A stretch of DNA of 11,497 nt from Ardenticatenales bacterium. Its GTDB lineage: Bacteria; Chloroflexota; Anaerolineae; Promineifilales; UBA4811. The stretch covers positions 1 through 11,497 of the forward strand of contig DAOUVM010000037.1 in NCBI GenBank assembly GCA_030667645.1, given 5' to 3'. A program made the position numbers and the translations under genes. The notes below the pieces were generated by a model. The model had not been told where the DNA came from and searched no databases. It worked only from the letters and a program-made list of their open reading frames with translations. This document shows positions 1 through 6,181 of this stretch, one piece after another. The number at the start of each line of letters is the position of its first letter. Position 1 is the stretch's first letter.

Positions 1-59
1 AGTTGCTCAACAACCACACTGCCAATGTAGCCAGCACCACCTGTGACCAAAATCTTCAT
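1..59 (-). CDS. galE: NAD-dependent nucleotide-sugar epimerase, GalE type (N-terminus only)
   Basis: Only the first 19 codons, read leftwards from an ATG at 59, lie in the window; the rest is beyond position 1. They encode MKILVTGGAGYIGSVVVEQ, the first beta-strand and glycine-rich turn (GGAGYIG, GxxGxxG) of an extended short-chain dehydrogenase that binds NAD. The GAGYIGS form is typical of UDP-glucose 4-epimerase, which interconverts UDP-glucose and UDP-galactose in the cytoplasm for cell-surface sugar synthesis. Other nucleotide-sugar epimerases or dehydratases share this start, so the substrate is not certain. A Shine-Dalgarno sequence AAGGAG (75 down to 70) sits 10 nt before the ATG, which fixes the start. 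Transcription diverges from the gene at 456. Confidence 0.75.
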   Translation of the reverse strand, partial: MKILVTGGAGYIGSVVVEQ

Positions 60-86
60 CGAACTGTTTCTCCTTGTGGGCCTTTC

Positions 87-161
87 TCAGCGGTATGCCT
101 GTCCGCTGACGTTTTGTGGCTATCCTTGAATCCTTTCCCGCCGCCCAAACGTGGCGGCGGG
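87..161 (-). promoter_or_regulatory. Structured 5' leader of the epimerase gene: two strong stem-loops
   Basis: Between the predicted promoter and the epimerase start lie two perfect hairpins. One pairs CCCGCCGCC (137-145) with GGCGGCGGG (153-161), 9 bp with a 7-nt loop; flanking CTTT and AAAG could extend it past a bulge. The other pairs TCAGCGG (87-93) with CCGCTGA (103-109), 7 bp with a 9-nt loop. Neither is followed by a T-run in the leftward direction, so neither is a standard intrinsic terminator. They would lie in the roughly 120-nt untranslated leader and could affect translation or mRNA stability; this role is inferred from position only. Confidence 0.5.
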
Positions 162-187
162 ACGAAAGCGTGCCAGAGATTCCCTCA

Positions 188-216
188 ATTGTAGTCACCC
201 TCGCATGCCAAGGCAA
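188..216 (-). promoter_or_regulatory. Predicted sigma-70 promoter of the epimerase gene
   Basis: Read on the minus strand, TTGCCT (216-211, -35) is followed after 17 nt by TACAAT (193-188, -10). That is four and five matches to consensus at optimal spacing, with a start near 181. A further imperfect palindrome, GCCGAC (245-250) and GTCGGC (263-268), lies 30-50 nt upstream of the -35 and could be an operator, but this is weak. Confidence 0.5.
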
Positions 217-347
217 GGCGCCAGCCTGAGCTACGAGCATGGGCGCCGACGTTGCGCGTGATGTCGGCATACACAGGATTCCTCTTGCTTCTAGTCCCAT
301 TTGCAGCGTGGGGCTGGGTAGTGAATGGCGCTATGCTCTTTCAAGGA

Positions 348-385
348 CACTGCATAGACCCATTTGTGGGTACTGACCAGCAGTG
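348..385. repeat. Nested inverted repeat in the divergent intergenic region
   Basis: An outer pair CACTGC (348-353) and GCAGTG (380-385) encloses an inner pair ACCCA (358-362) and TGGGT (367-371) with a 4-nt loop. The structure lies about 70 nt before the gene at 456. There is no T-run on either side, so a terminator is unlikely. It could be a leader hairpin or protein-binding site of that gene. The rest of the 60-455 stretch, apart from the epimerase leader and promoter, shows no gene. Confidence 0.3.
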
Positions 386-455
386 ATAATATCCAAGGAT
401 CGTTTCCTGCTACTCGTGGGATGATTCTTGGGCTGTATCGAGGAGGAGTGGCGCC

Positions 456-863
456 ATGACCGACAAAATGACTACCGATGAGGCCTGGCGTCAGGTCGGC
501 CGGCATCTGGAGACGTTGGGCGAGAGCCTGGCTGAGACCTTCCGGTCCGCCTGGAAGAGGGCCGAAGATCAACAGCAACTGCAAGAAATGCAGAGCGGCC
601 TGGAGGCGATGGTCAGCAAGGTAAGCCGGGCAATCGAAGAAGCGGGCGCTTCGCCCGAGGCGCAACAGGCGCGCCAGGATGCGGAGAGGACGGCCGAGTC
701 CCTGCGCACAGCAGGCGCGGATACGTGGCGGGATGCGCGACCGCATGTGGTCTCTGCCCTGGACCGGGTCAACACGGAACTCGGAAAGCTCATCGACCGG
801 CTGGAATCGGCGCCGGATGATATGCCTGATGAACCCTTTCCGCGTGAACCGGCTGAGGAGTAA
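456..863 (+). CDS. Conserved-looking acidic helical protein, function unknown
   Basis: This 135-residue protein is not recognised as a named family. It has no signal peptide and no membrane segment, so it should be cytoplasmic. It is rich in Glu, Ala, Arg and Gln with almost no Gly or Pro until the tail, as expected for long amphipathic helices or a coiled coil. Helices are likely over about 8-60 (WRQVGRHLETLGESLAETFR onward) and 65-120 (AERTAESLRTAG, ALDRVNTELGKLIDRLE). The last 15 residues are acidic and proline-rich, so probably disordered. The ATG is set by a strong AGGAGGAG (441-448) 7 nt upstream. The reading frame is real: good ribosome site, codon bias like its neighbours and an ordered heptad-like pattern. 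It stands alone, with gaps on both sides. Confidence 0.75.
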   Translation: MTDKMTTDEAWRQVGRHLETLGESLAETFRSAWKRAEDQQQLQEMQSGLEAMVSKVSRAIEEAGASPEAQQARQDAERTAESLRTAGADTWRDARPHVVSALDRVNTELGKLIDRLESAPDDMPDEPFPREPAEE

Positions 864-870
864 ACGAAAA

Positions 871-906
871 CGCCAGGGAACACGTGCAAAGCCGGCTGCC
901 CTGGCG
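871..906 (+). terminator. Stem-loop just after the 456-863 gene; possible terminator
   Basis: CGCCAGGG (871-878) and CCCTGGCG (899-906) form a perfect 8-bp stem 7 nt after the stop codon. The 20-nt loop contains the palindrome AGCCGGCT (890-897). No T-run follows, so it is not a canonical rho-independent terminator. It may still stabilise the 3' end or act with Rho. Confidence 0.35.
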
Positions 907-1214
907 ACAGAGGTCCAAAGCCGCAGGGAGACAGTGATAGAACCGGCAGTCTCCTAAACTGAGGTTCAGAATTCCATCCTTCCCCCTCAACTACTTAAAC
1001 GCTCGCCTGGATTTCTAGTCCCAGCAGCGGGTTGGCAGGTCGCCATGGGTTCTCCTTCGGCCGCCGTGGGCGAGTGAAGGGGGATTCCATCACTTCCCGA
1101 GGGCGTCATGGCCACGCTTTTTACGCCGACCGCCAAGCCGGGCACCCGCGCCCTTGCCCTCCGCCTCAATGCCTGGGCTGGAGCCATGGTTCTGATGCTC
1201 TCTCGCGCCGGGAT

Positions 1215-1243
1215 TTGACGTGCACCTGGCCGTCAAGTAGAAT
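1215..1243 (+). promoter_or_regulatory. Near-consensus sigma-70 promoter of the DUF62 gene
   Basis: TTGACG (1215-1220), a 17-nt spacer and TAGAAT (1238-1243) match consensus at five of six positions in each box. Transcription should begin about 7 nt after the -10 box, at or next to position 1250, which is the first base of the GTG start codon of the following gene. No Shine-Dalgarno sequence precedes that GTG. Together these suggest a leaderless message. Confidence 0.65.
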
Positions 1244-1249
1244 GTCGGC

Positions 1250-2118
1250 GTGGATATCAAACGGCCGGTTGTTACCCTGATCACCGATTTCGGCACCGCA
1301 GATGGCTATGTGGGCGCGATGAAGGGTGTATTGCTGAGTACCTATCCCCTGATCTGGCCCGTTGACATTACACACGACATCCCCCGCCACGATGTGTATC
1401 GCGGCGGTTTAGCCTGTTCAACGCGGCACCGCTCTTCCCTGCAGGGACGACGCATCTGGTTGTCGTCGATCCAGGGGTAGGGACCATGCGCCGACCGCTG
1501 GGGGTGCGAGCTGGCGGCATGACCTATGTCGGGCCGGACAACGGAGTCCTCTCGCTGGTCTTGAGGGGAAAGGGGGAGCAGAAGGCGGTGGCATTGGAGA
1601 ATGAAATGTACCATCATTCCCCTCCGTGGGGTGATGCCGCCAGTCATACCTTTCACGGGAGGGACATCTTTGCCCCGGTGGCAGCTCACCTGGCGGCTGG
1701 GGTCCCTCTGACGGAGTTGGGACCGCAGCTTACCGATTGGAAATCGCTCTCCTTCCCGGCGCTTTCTCTACGGTCGCCTCACGAGTTGGTCGGGGAGGTG
1801 CTCTACCTGGACCGTTTCGGGAACGCTGTCACTAACATTAGAGTCCTGGAGTGGGTCGGCCATGAGATGCGGTTGACGCCGGCGTTTGCCCGAGGCGAGG
1901 ATGCTCCTATCGCTCTGTCGGGGGCGGCCGCCGTCGCTTGCCGGGAGCATCTACTCCCGCTTCACCGCACGTATGGTGAGGTCTCCCCCGGCGCTCCGCT
2001 TGCCCTGGTTGGCAGCAGTGGCCTGTTGGAGATTGCAGTCCGCGAGGAGAATGCCGGTGTTCGCTTCGGGCTCGAGCCAGGGGATCCAGTAATACTGACC
2101 GGCCGGAAACGGAACTAG
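1250..2118 (+). pseudogene. SAM hydroxide adenosyltransferase (DUF62) gene, interrupted by one frameshift
   Basis: The family splits S-adenosylmethionine with hydroxide into adenosine and methionine. Frame one starts at GTG 1250 and gives 53 residues with the family N-terminus (LITDFGTADGYVGAMKG, DITHDIPRH). It then leaves register and stops at 1478-1480. The matching continuation is in the -1 frame from 1408 (FSLFNAAPLFPAG, VVVDPGVGT, VGPDNGVLS) to TAG 2116-2118, including the C-terminal domain motifs LYLDRFGNAVTN (about residue 185 of the joined product) and GSSGLLEIAVREENA (about 255). Joined, it is 289 residues, close to normal length, with every motif intact. The break lies at GGCGGTTTAGCC (1403-1414), as if one T were lost from TTTT. 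This may be a recent mutation, a homopolymer sequencing error or, less likely, recoding. The site is not a good slippery heptamer. An ATG at 1486 heads the second fragment but has no ribosome site. Confidence 0.85.
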
Positions 2119-2155
2119 CGATATCCGGCGGAGCCTGGAGGCTTTCGAGTACACT

Positions 2156-2242
2156 AGCATCTGTTAAGGAATAACCTACCGTTTTGAATGGTGATTCACG
2201 GGTAGAGCGGTCACAAAACCACCAAGTTGTTTTTGAACAAGT
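2156..2242 (+). repeat. Dispersed intergenic repeat, copy A (before murA)
   Basis: First of three related 87-88 bp intergenic sequences in the same orientation. From 2155 to 2231 it matches copy B (3584-3660) without gaps at about 64 of 77 positions, counted by eye. Shared blocks include AAGGAATAAC and GGGTAGAGCGGTCACA. Its ends are weakly inverted: ATCTGTT (2159-2165) against AACAAGT (2236-2242). It ends 22 nt before the murA ATG, just upstream of the murA ribosome site, so it would form most of the murA leader. Confidence 0.75.
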
Positions 2243-2264
2243 ACAAGTGAAGGAAGAAAAGTAG

Positions 2265-3554
2265 ATGGAACAACTGATAATCGAGGGCGGTCACCCGCTT
2301 TCCGGCACGGTCAGGCCCAGCGGCAACAAGAACGCCGCCTTTCCGGTCCTGGCGGCCTGCCTGCTCACCGAGGAGCCGGTCATATTGCACAACATCCCAG
2401 AGATCGAGGATGTGCGCTCCTTCAGGCGGTTGCTGGGCGAGATGGGGGTTGATATCGACCGGCTGTCACCAGGGAGCTTTCGCGTGCAGGCCAAAGCAAT
2501 CACCTCCGCCCGACCCGATCCTGAGCTCTTTGGCCAGATTCGTGGGTCACTGGTGCTAACCGGTGCCCTGCTGGCTCGGCTGGGGCGAACATCACTTCCG
2601 ATGCCTGGCGGCGATGTGATCGGACGGCGGCGTGTGGACACTCACATCCTCGCTCTGCAGGCGATGGGGACAACCGTCACCGCTAATGACACCATGCGGC
2701 TGACGGCCGATCGCCTGCAAGGGGCCGATGTCCTCCTGGACGAGGCCAGCGTGACCGGGACGGAGAACACGGTCCTGGCTGCCGTGCTGGCCAAGGGGAC
2801 GACCGTCATTCGCAATGCCGCCTCCGAGCCCCATGTGCAGGACCTTTGTGCCTTACTCAATCTGCTCGGGGCACAGATTGAGGGGGTTGGCTCCAATGTG
2901 CTCACCATCCAAGGTGTTGATCGATTGGGCGGGGGCGAGTTCACCATTGGAACTGATTACATGGAAGTGGGCAGTTTCATTGGACTTGGTGCGGTGACCG
3001 CGGGCGATCTGCGGATTCAGGATGCCGGTGTGGACGACCTGCCCATGATCCAGTTGGTATTCGAGCGTTTGGGGGTGGAGATGTGTATTGAGGGAACCGA
3101 CGTGCTGGTTCCAGGTGAGCAACTGCTCGCGGTTACCCCTGATCTGGGCGGTGCGATTCCGGAGATCAAGGACCACCCGTGGCCGGGCTTTCCGCCTGAC
3201 CTGATGAGCATTGCCATCGTCATCGCCACCCAAGCAGAGGGATCGGTCCTCTTTCACGAATGGATGTACGAGAGCCGGCTCTATTTTGTGGACAAGTTGA
3301 TCCGGATGGGAGCTCGAATCGTCCTCTGTGACCCGCACCGCTGCTTGGTGCAAGGGCCGACCATGCTGCATGGGGAGCGGGTGGAGAGCCCTGATATTCG
3401 CGCTGGGATGGCCCTGTTGCTGGCGGCGCTGTGCGCGCGGGGGACGAGCGTGATTGGCAGAGTGCGCCAGATTGACCGGGGCTATGAGCGATTTGAGGAA
3501 AAGCTGCGGGCTCTGGGCGCACACATCGCGCGCGTGAGCAACGAGAGTCAGTAG
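2265..3554 (+). CDS. murA: UDP-N-acetylglucosamine 1-carboxyvinyltransferase (MurA), Cys-to-Asp variant
   Basis: MurA transfers enolpyruvate from phosphoenolpyruvate to UDP-GlcNAc, the first committed step of peptidoglycan synthesis, in the cytoplasm. The 429 residues are full length and show the EPSP-synthase-like fold throughout. Lys22 in SGNKNAAFP, Asp312 in PGFPPDLMS and Arg405 in IDRGYERFEEKLRALGA correspond to E. coli Lys22, Asp305 and Arg397. The active-site loop reads PMPGGDVIGRRRVD, so Asp117 stands where E. coli has Cys115. In other bacteria this exchange keeps activity and gives intrinsic fosfomycin resistance, because fosfomycin alkylates that cysteine. The ATG follows AAGGAAG (2250-2256) at workable spacing. 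The gene is flanked on both sides by copies of the same intergenic repeat and no other gene is coupled to it. Confidence 0.95.
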   Translation: MEQLIIEGGHPLSGTVRPSGNKNAAFPVLAACLLTEEPVILHNIPEIEDVRSFRRLLGEMGVDIDRLSPGSFRVQAKAITSARPDPELFGQIRGSLVLTGALLARLGRTSLPMPGGDVIGRRRVDTHILALQAMGTTVTANDTMRLTADRLQGADVLLDEASVTGTENTVLAAVLAKGTTVIRNAASEPHVQDLCALLNLLGAQIEGVGSNVLTIQGVDRLGGGEFTIGTDYMEVGSFIGLGAVTAGDLRIQDAGVDDLPMIQLVFERLGVEMCIEGTDVLVPGEQLLAVTPDLGGAIPEIKDHPWPGFPPDLMSIAIVIATQAEGSVLFHEWMYESRLYFVDKLIRMGARIVLCDPHRCLVQGPTMLHGERVESPDIRAGMALLLAALCARGTSVIGRVRQIDRGYERFEEKLRALGAHIARVSNESQ

Positions 3555-3584
3555 CGGCTCCTCGCCGTTGGGATTTCTGCTCAT

Positions 3585-3671
3585 AGCACTTGTCAAGGAA
3601 TAACGTGCCACTTTCAATGACGATTCATGGGTAGAGCGGTCACAGAACCACCAAGTTGCTTTCTGCAAGCT
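3585..3671 (+). repeat. Dispersed intergenic repeat, copy B (after murA)
   Basis: Second copy, starting 30 nt after the murA stop codon and the same length as copy A. It carries AGCACTTGTCAAGGAATAAC at its left end and CAAGCT at its right end. ACTTG (3588-3592) and CAAGC (3666-3670) form a short, imperfect inverted terminus. No gene starts directly after it, unlike copies A and C, which argues against a purely translational leader role. Confidence 0.75.
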
Positions 3672-3678
3672 CTAGTGC

Positions 3679-3985
3679 GAGTGCCGATGAACCCGTGGTG
3701 GCGGGAAGACCTAACTGTGGAGCTGTTTCATCTTCTGTTAATCAGTGCTACCTAGCCAGTTTGATGCGATAGGGACTTTGCGCATGGCTCGCTGACCTGA
3801 CCGGATCGAATGGCGGTCGGAACCATGGCTGACCGGGACGCGGATGCGTATGGTGGGCCTGAACGGCCTCTCGGGCGCCAAGTTGTTGTTCGTCTCCTCA
3901 AGCGGCCGCGGCAGCCGGCAAGCATGGTCCGGCCAGTATTGCCGATTGGCAATGCCCCGCTTTGCCTTATGACAACTTGGCTCAT
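3679..3985. other. Gap between the second repeat and the rpmH promoter; no gene seen
   Basis: I see no convincing coding frame here. Long minus-strand frames that cross this stretch run on antisense through rpmH and rnpA and show no family resemblance. rpmH often lies beside dnaA and the replication origin, so I looked for DnaA boxes (TTATNCACA) and found none. No riboswitch or tRNA is recognised. Confidence 0.4.
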
Positions 3986-4014
3986 TTGACCATGCCATGC
4001 GAGTACGGTATAAT
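3986..4014 (+). promoter_or_regulatory. Strong sigma-70 promoter of the rpmH-rnpA-yidD-yidC cluster
   Basis: TTGACC (3986-3991), a 17-nt spacer and a perfect TATAAT (4009-4014) precede rpmH. The predicted start is near 4021, leaving a leader of about 73 nt. It is the best promoter in the window, as expected for a ribosomal-protein operon. Short spacings downstream suggest that rpmH through yidC are co-transcribed. Confidence 0.75.
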
Positions 4015-4093
4015 CGTCGCGCTCTGATAGCCAGCAGTCAGATCCCAACGGGGCCGGGCCTTTGCGCGGCTCTGTTGCTGTAGGAGACAGGAG

Positions 4094-4267
4094 ATGCCAA
4101 AGAGAACCTATCAGCCGAAAATCCGTCGTCGGGCTCGCGTCCACGGGTTTCGTCGCCGTATGAAGACCAAGGGTGGTCGCGCCGTGCTTCAAGCGCGTCG
4201 CCTTCGCGCACGGCACCGACTTGCGGTCCAGCGCAACCATGTCAAGAAGGTCAACTGGAACGCCTAG
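4094..4267 (+). CDS. rpmH: Large ribosomal subunit protein bL34
   Basis: The 57-residue, strongly basic product begins MPKRTYQPKIRRRARVHGF and continues with RRRMKTKGGRAVLQARR, the signature of bL34, which packs inside 23S rRNA of the 50S subunit. Typical bL34 has 44-50 residues and ends near the RHRLAV region; this one carries about ten extra residues (QRNHVKKVNWNA) at the C-terminus. Ribosome sites GGAG at 4083-4086 (7 nt before the ATG) and 4090-4093 (adjacent) support the start. It is the first gene of the cluster, behind the promoter at 3986-4014, and is followed 6 nt later by rnpA, the classical arrangement. Confidence 0.95.
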   Translation: MPKRTYQPKIRRRARVHGFRRRMKTKGGRAVLQARRLRARHRLAVQRNHVKKVNWNA

Positions 4268-4273
4268 GAGATC

Positions 4274-4729
4274 GTGCCATCCTATCCTCTGGTTCTTCCT
4301 TGCGCCTGCTCCTCCGTGGAACGCATGCACCGGCTCAGACGATCGTCCGATTTCGCGCGGGTGCGCGCCGACGGCGATACCTGGGCGCATCAACTGGTTG
4401 TCTTGGCGGCAGCGCCCAATGAGCGCAACATCAGCCGGTTCGGCTTTGTCACCGGCAAGCGTATCGGGACGGCAGTCAAGCGAAATCGGGCAAAGCGTGT
4501 GCTTCGGGAGGCTGTGCGCCAGCTCCTGCCCCGGATCCCGATGGGCTGGGACTGTGTCCTTATTGCGCGTTCTCCGTTGTCTGAGGCAACGAGCGCCGAT
4601 GCCAAGATGGCCATCAGCCAACTATTCAAGTGCGCTCGCCTATGGTTCTCGACGCGGGAAATGGAAGGGAGCGGGGGGAGTGCGCCCTGGCCAGCCTCCG
4701 GCGCAAGGACTGAGACGCTGGTGGGATGA
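4274..4729 (+). CDS. rnpA: Ribonuclease P protein component (RnpA)
   Basis: The protein subunit of RNase P, which with its catalytic RNA matures the 5' ends of tRNAs. The family core is clear: HRLRRSSDFARVR, FGFVTGKRIGTAVKRNRAKR and LREAVRQLLP. This includes the RNR-motif helix that binds the RNA, followed by DCVLIAR. From GTG 4274 the product has 151 residues. The start is uncertain: AGGAG (4266-4270) lies only 3 nt before this GTG, while ATG 4325 begins at the usual family N-terminus (MHRLRRSSDF, 134 residues) but has no ribosome site. The last 25 residues (from about STREMEGSGG) are a low-complexity tail. The stop codon overlaps the yidD start as ATGA, indicating translational coupling. 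Confidence 0.92.
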   Translation: MPSYPLVLPCACSSVERMHRLRRSSDFARVRADGDTWAHQLVVLAAAPNERNISRFGFVTGKRIGTAVKRNRAKRVLREAVRQLLPRIPMGWDCVLIARSPLSEATSADAKMAISQLFKCARLWFSTREMEGSGGSAPWPASGARTETLVG

Positions 4730-4935
4730 AACGTTTGGCTATGGGCCTTATCCGTCTGTATCAGCTCAGCCTTGGGAGGCTGTTTCCGCCGTCTTGCCGT
4801 TTCTATCCAACGTGTTCCGAGTATGGTTACGGAGCGATTGAGAGATATGGAGTGTTGAGAGGGGGATGGTTGGCTCTGAAGAGAATTGCGCGCTGTCATC
4901 CATTCAATGCTGGTGGGCATGACCCGATTCCTTGA
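4726..4935 (+). CDS. yidD: Membrane protein insertion efficiency factor YidD
   Basis: YidD is a small membrane-associated protein that helps YidC insert membrane proteins. The 69-residue product has the family pattern with its three cysteines: CRFYPTCSEYGYGAI, LALKRIARCHPFNAGGHDPIP. The N-terminus (MGLIRLYQLSLGRLF) is amphipathic and should lie on the inner membrane face. The ATG overlaps the rnpA stop by 4 nt, so translation is probably coupled. No independent ribosome site is evident. It precedes yidC as in most bacteria, but here a lipoprotein gene is inserted between the two. Confidence 0.95.
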   Translation: MKRLAMGLIRLYQLSLGRLFPPSCRFYPTCSEYGYGAIERYGVLRGGWLALKRIARCHPFNAGGHDPIP

Positions 4936-4982
4936 CGGGTGATGGAACAAGTGATTCGCGCCATCGAACTGGGAGGTCGGAT

Positions 4983-6167
4983 TTGAACCTGAAGAGGCAC
5001 CGCTTTTCGTGGCCGTTTCTACTAGTCATCTTGGCTTTGCTGCTATCGGGCTGCTCCGGCGAGCGGTTTGCATCAACAAGCTGGCCAGGCGTGTTAGTTG
5101 ACGGCGATTTGGCCTACGTGGTTTTTGGGCAGGAGATGTTTGCCGTGGAACCCGGCCTGCAGCGAGTTGAGTGGCAGTACCCCGGGGCTGTGGACTCTAA
5201 GAGCCCAAGCTACTATGCTTCCCCGATTGTGACCGACGGCCTGCTGGTTCTCGGTGGGTACGACAGCGTGCTCTACGGCCTTGACCGGGAGACCCTGGCT
5301 ATCGAGTGGAGCTTTCACCGGGCAACCGGCCGGTACATTGGCAGCCCCGTTTTGCTGGGAGACACTGTCTTTGCCACCACCGCCGGAAACGAGCTTTTTG
5401 CCCTCAGCTTGGACGAGCTGGGTCGGATCGGCAGTGTGGAAAAGGCGGATGAGGCACGGCGATCGGCAGAGGCAGCGGCCATCCGCTGGGAGTTTGTCGC
5501 GGAGCACGGTATCTGGAGTGCTCCGTTGGTCACGGCCGATGTGCTTTATGTCACGTCGCTCGATCACCACGTCTATGCTCTAGAGACCGAAAGTGGGCGG
5601 GAAATCTGGGCGACTGAACTGCCGGGCGCCATAGCCGGCACCCCTCTCCTCTCAGATGATGGAGCCACCCTTTTTGTAGGGAGTTTCGACCACAGTTTGT
5701 ACGCGCTTGATGCTGATAGCGGCCGGCAACGGTGGCAGGTCGAGGCAGAGAACTGGATCTGGGGGCAGCCTGCTCTTGCTGGTGGGAAACTGTTCTTTGG
5801 TGACCTGGATGGGCATCTGTATGCAGTTGAACCTGAGACCGGGGATGTCTTGTGGCAGGGACAGGTTGCCGACGCCATCAGGGGTGGCCCGGTCTTTGAT
5901 CCGGCGAGCGGCCGTCTCTATGTCGCCGCTCGGAAGGTCGCCAACCCGGGGAACATCAGTACCAGGGGGACTGTGCTAGCTCTGGATGTTGAAACCTACC
6001 GGATTCTTTGGGAGCAGCAGACCAACGAAGCGGTTTATACCAAGCCAGCGGTGTCGGGCGAGATGTTGCTGGTGGCGCCGGCGCAGGGGAGTGTGATGCT
6101 GCACGTATATAACGCGGAGACAGGCGTCCTGCAGTGGGAGTTCGCCCCGCACCCGGACGAAGAATAG
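4983..6167 (+). CDS. PQQ-repeat beta-propeller lipoprotein between yidD and yidC
   Basis: A predicted exported lipoprotein of 394 residues. The N-terminus has basic residues (MNLKRHRF), a hydrophobic core (WPFLLVILALLL) and a lipobox LSGC with Cys24 as the lipidation site. The mature part contains about eight repeats of the PQQ-enzyme/BamB type, each ending like LYALDADSGRQRW, LYAVEPETGDVLW or VYALETESGREIW, which suggests an eight-bladed propeller outside the membrane. Such propellers usually hold proteins; a PQQ cofactor is not implied. TTG 4983 is chosen because GGAGGT (4972-4977) lies 5 nt upstream and the signal peptide starts there; an earlier in-frame TTG at 4932 would bury the signal behind 17 extra residues. 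The gene begins 47 nt after yidD and ends 14 nt before yidC. BamB of diderm bacteria is the nearest functional analogue, but a BamB role is not shown. Confidence 0.85.
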   Translation: MNLKRHRFSWPFLLVILALLLSGCSGERFASTSWPGVLVDGDLAYVVFGQEMFAVEPGLQRVEWQYPGAVDSKSPSYYASPIVTDGLLVLGGYDSVLYGLDRETLAIEWSFHRATGRYIGSPVLLGDTVFATTAGNELFALSLDELGRIGSVEKADEARRSAEAAAIRWEFVAEHGIWSAPLVTADVLYVTSLDHHVYALETESGREIWATELPGAIAGTPLLSDDGATLFVGSFDHSLYALDADSGRQRWQVEAENWIWGQPALAGGKLFFGDLDGHLYAVEPETGDVLWQGQVADAIRGGPVFDPASGRLYVAARKVANPGNISTRGTVLALDVETYRILWEQQTNEAVYTKPAVSGEMLLVAPAQGSVMLHVYNAETGVLQWEFAPHPDEE

Positions 6168-6181
6168 GAGGCAGTTTTGCC

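Larger units (their letters stand above)
864..1249. other. Non-coding gap before the DUF62 gene, with one doubtful micro-ORF
   Basis: Apart from the stem-loop at 871-906 and the promoter at 1215-1243, no recognisable gene is present. One short plus-strand frame from ATG 1108 to TGA 1216-1218 would give 36 residues: a basic N-terminal half followed by a hydrophobic stretch (LNAWAGAMVLMLSRAGI). It has a marginal GAGGG (1099-1103) only 4 nt before the ATG, and its stop codon overlaps the next gene's -35 box. It could be a leader peptide or chance. Confidence 0.35.

Noticed and set aside
301..440. Possible fourth copy of the intergenic repeat (CTTTCAAGGACACTGC near 338-353)
   Set aside because: Only a short stretch resembles the left end and the diagnostic core and right end are missing.
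2853..3668. 271-residue minus-strand frame over murA
   Set aside because: Shadow of murA, with no recognisable domain and no ribosome site considered convincing.
3555..4093. Possible replication origin next to rpmH
   Set aside because: No DnaA boxes, AT-rich unwinding element or dnaA gene seen.
3752..4621. 289-residue open frame on the minus strand across rpmH and rnpA
   Set aside because: It is antisense to two certain genes, shows no family motif, and long antisense frames are common in GC-rich DNA.
4173..4841. 222-residue plus-strand frame overlapping rpmH, rnpA and yidD
   Set aside because: It is out of frame with all three recognised proteins and has odd composition. The Thermus-style overlap of rpmH with rnpA was considered, but the real rnpA frame begins after rpmH.
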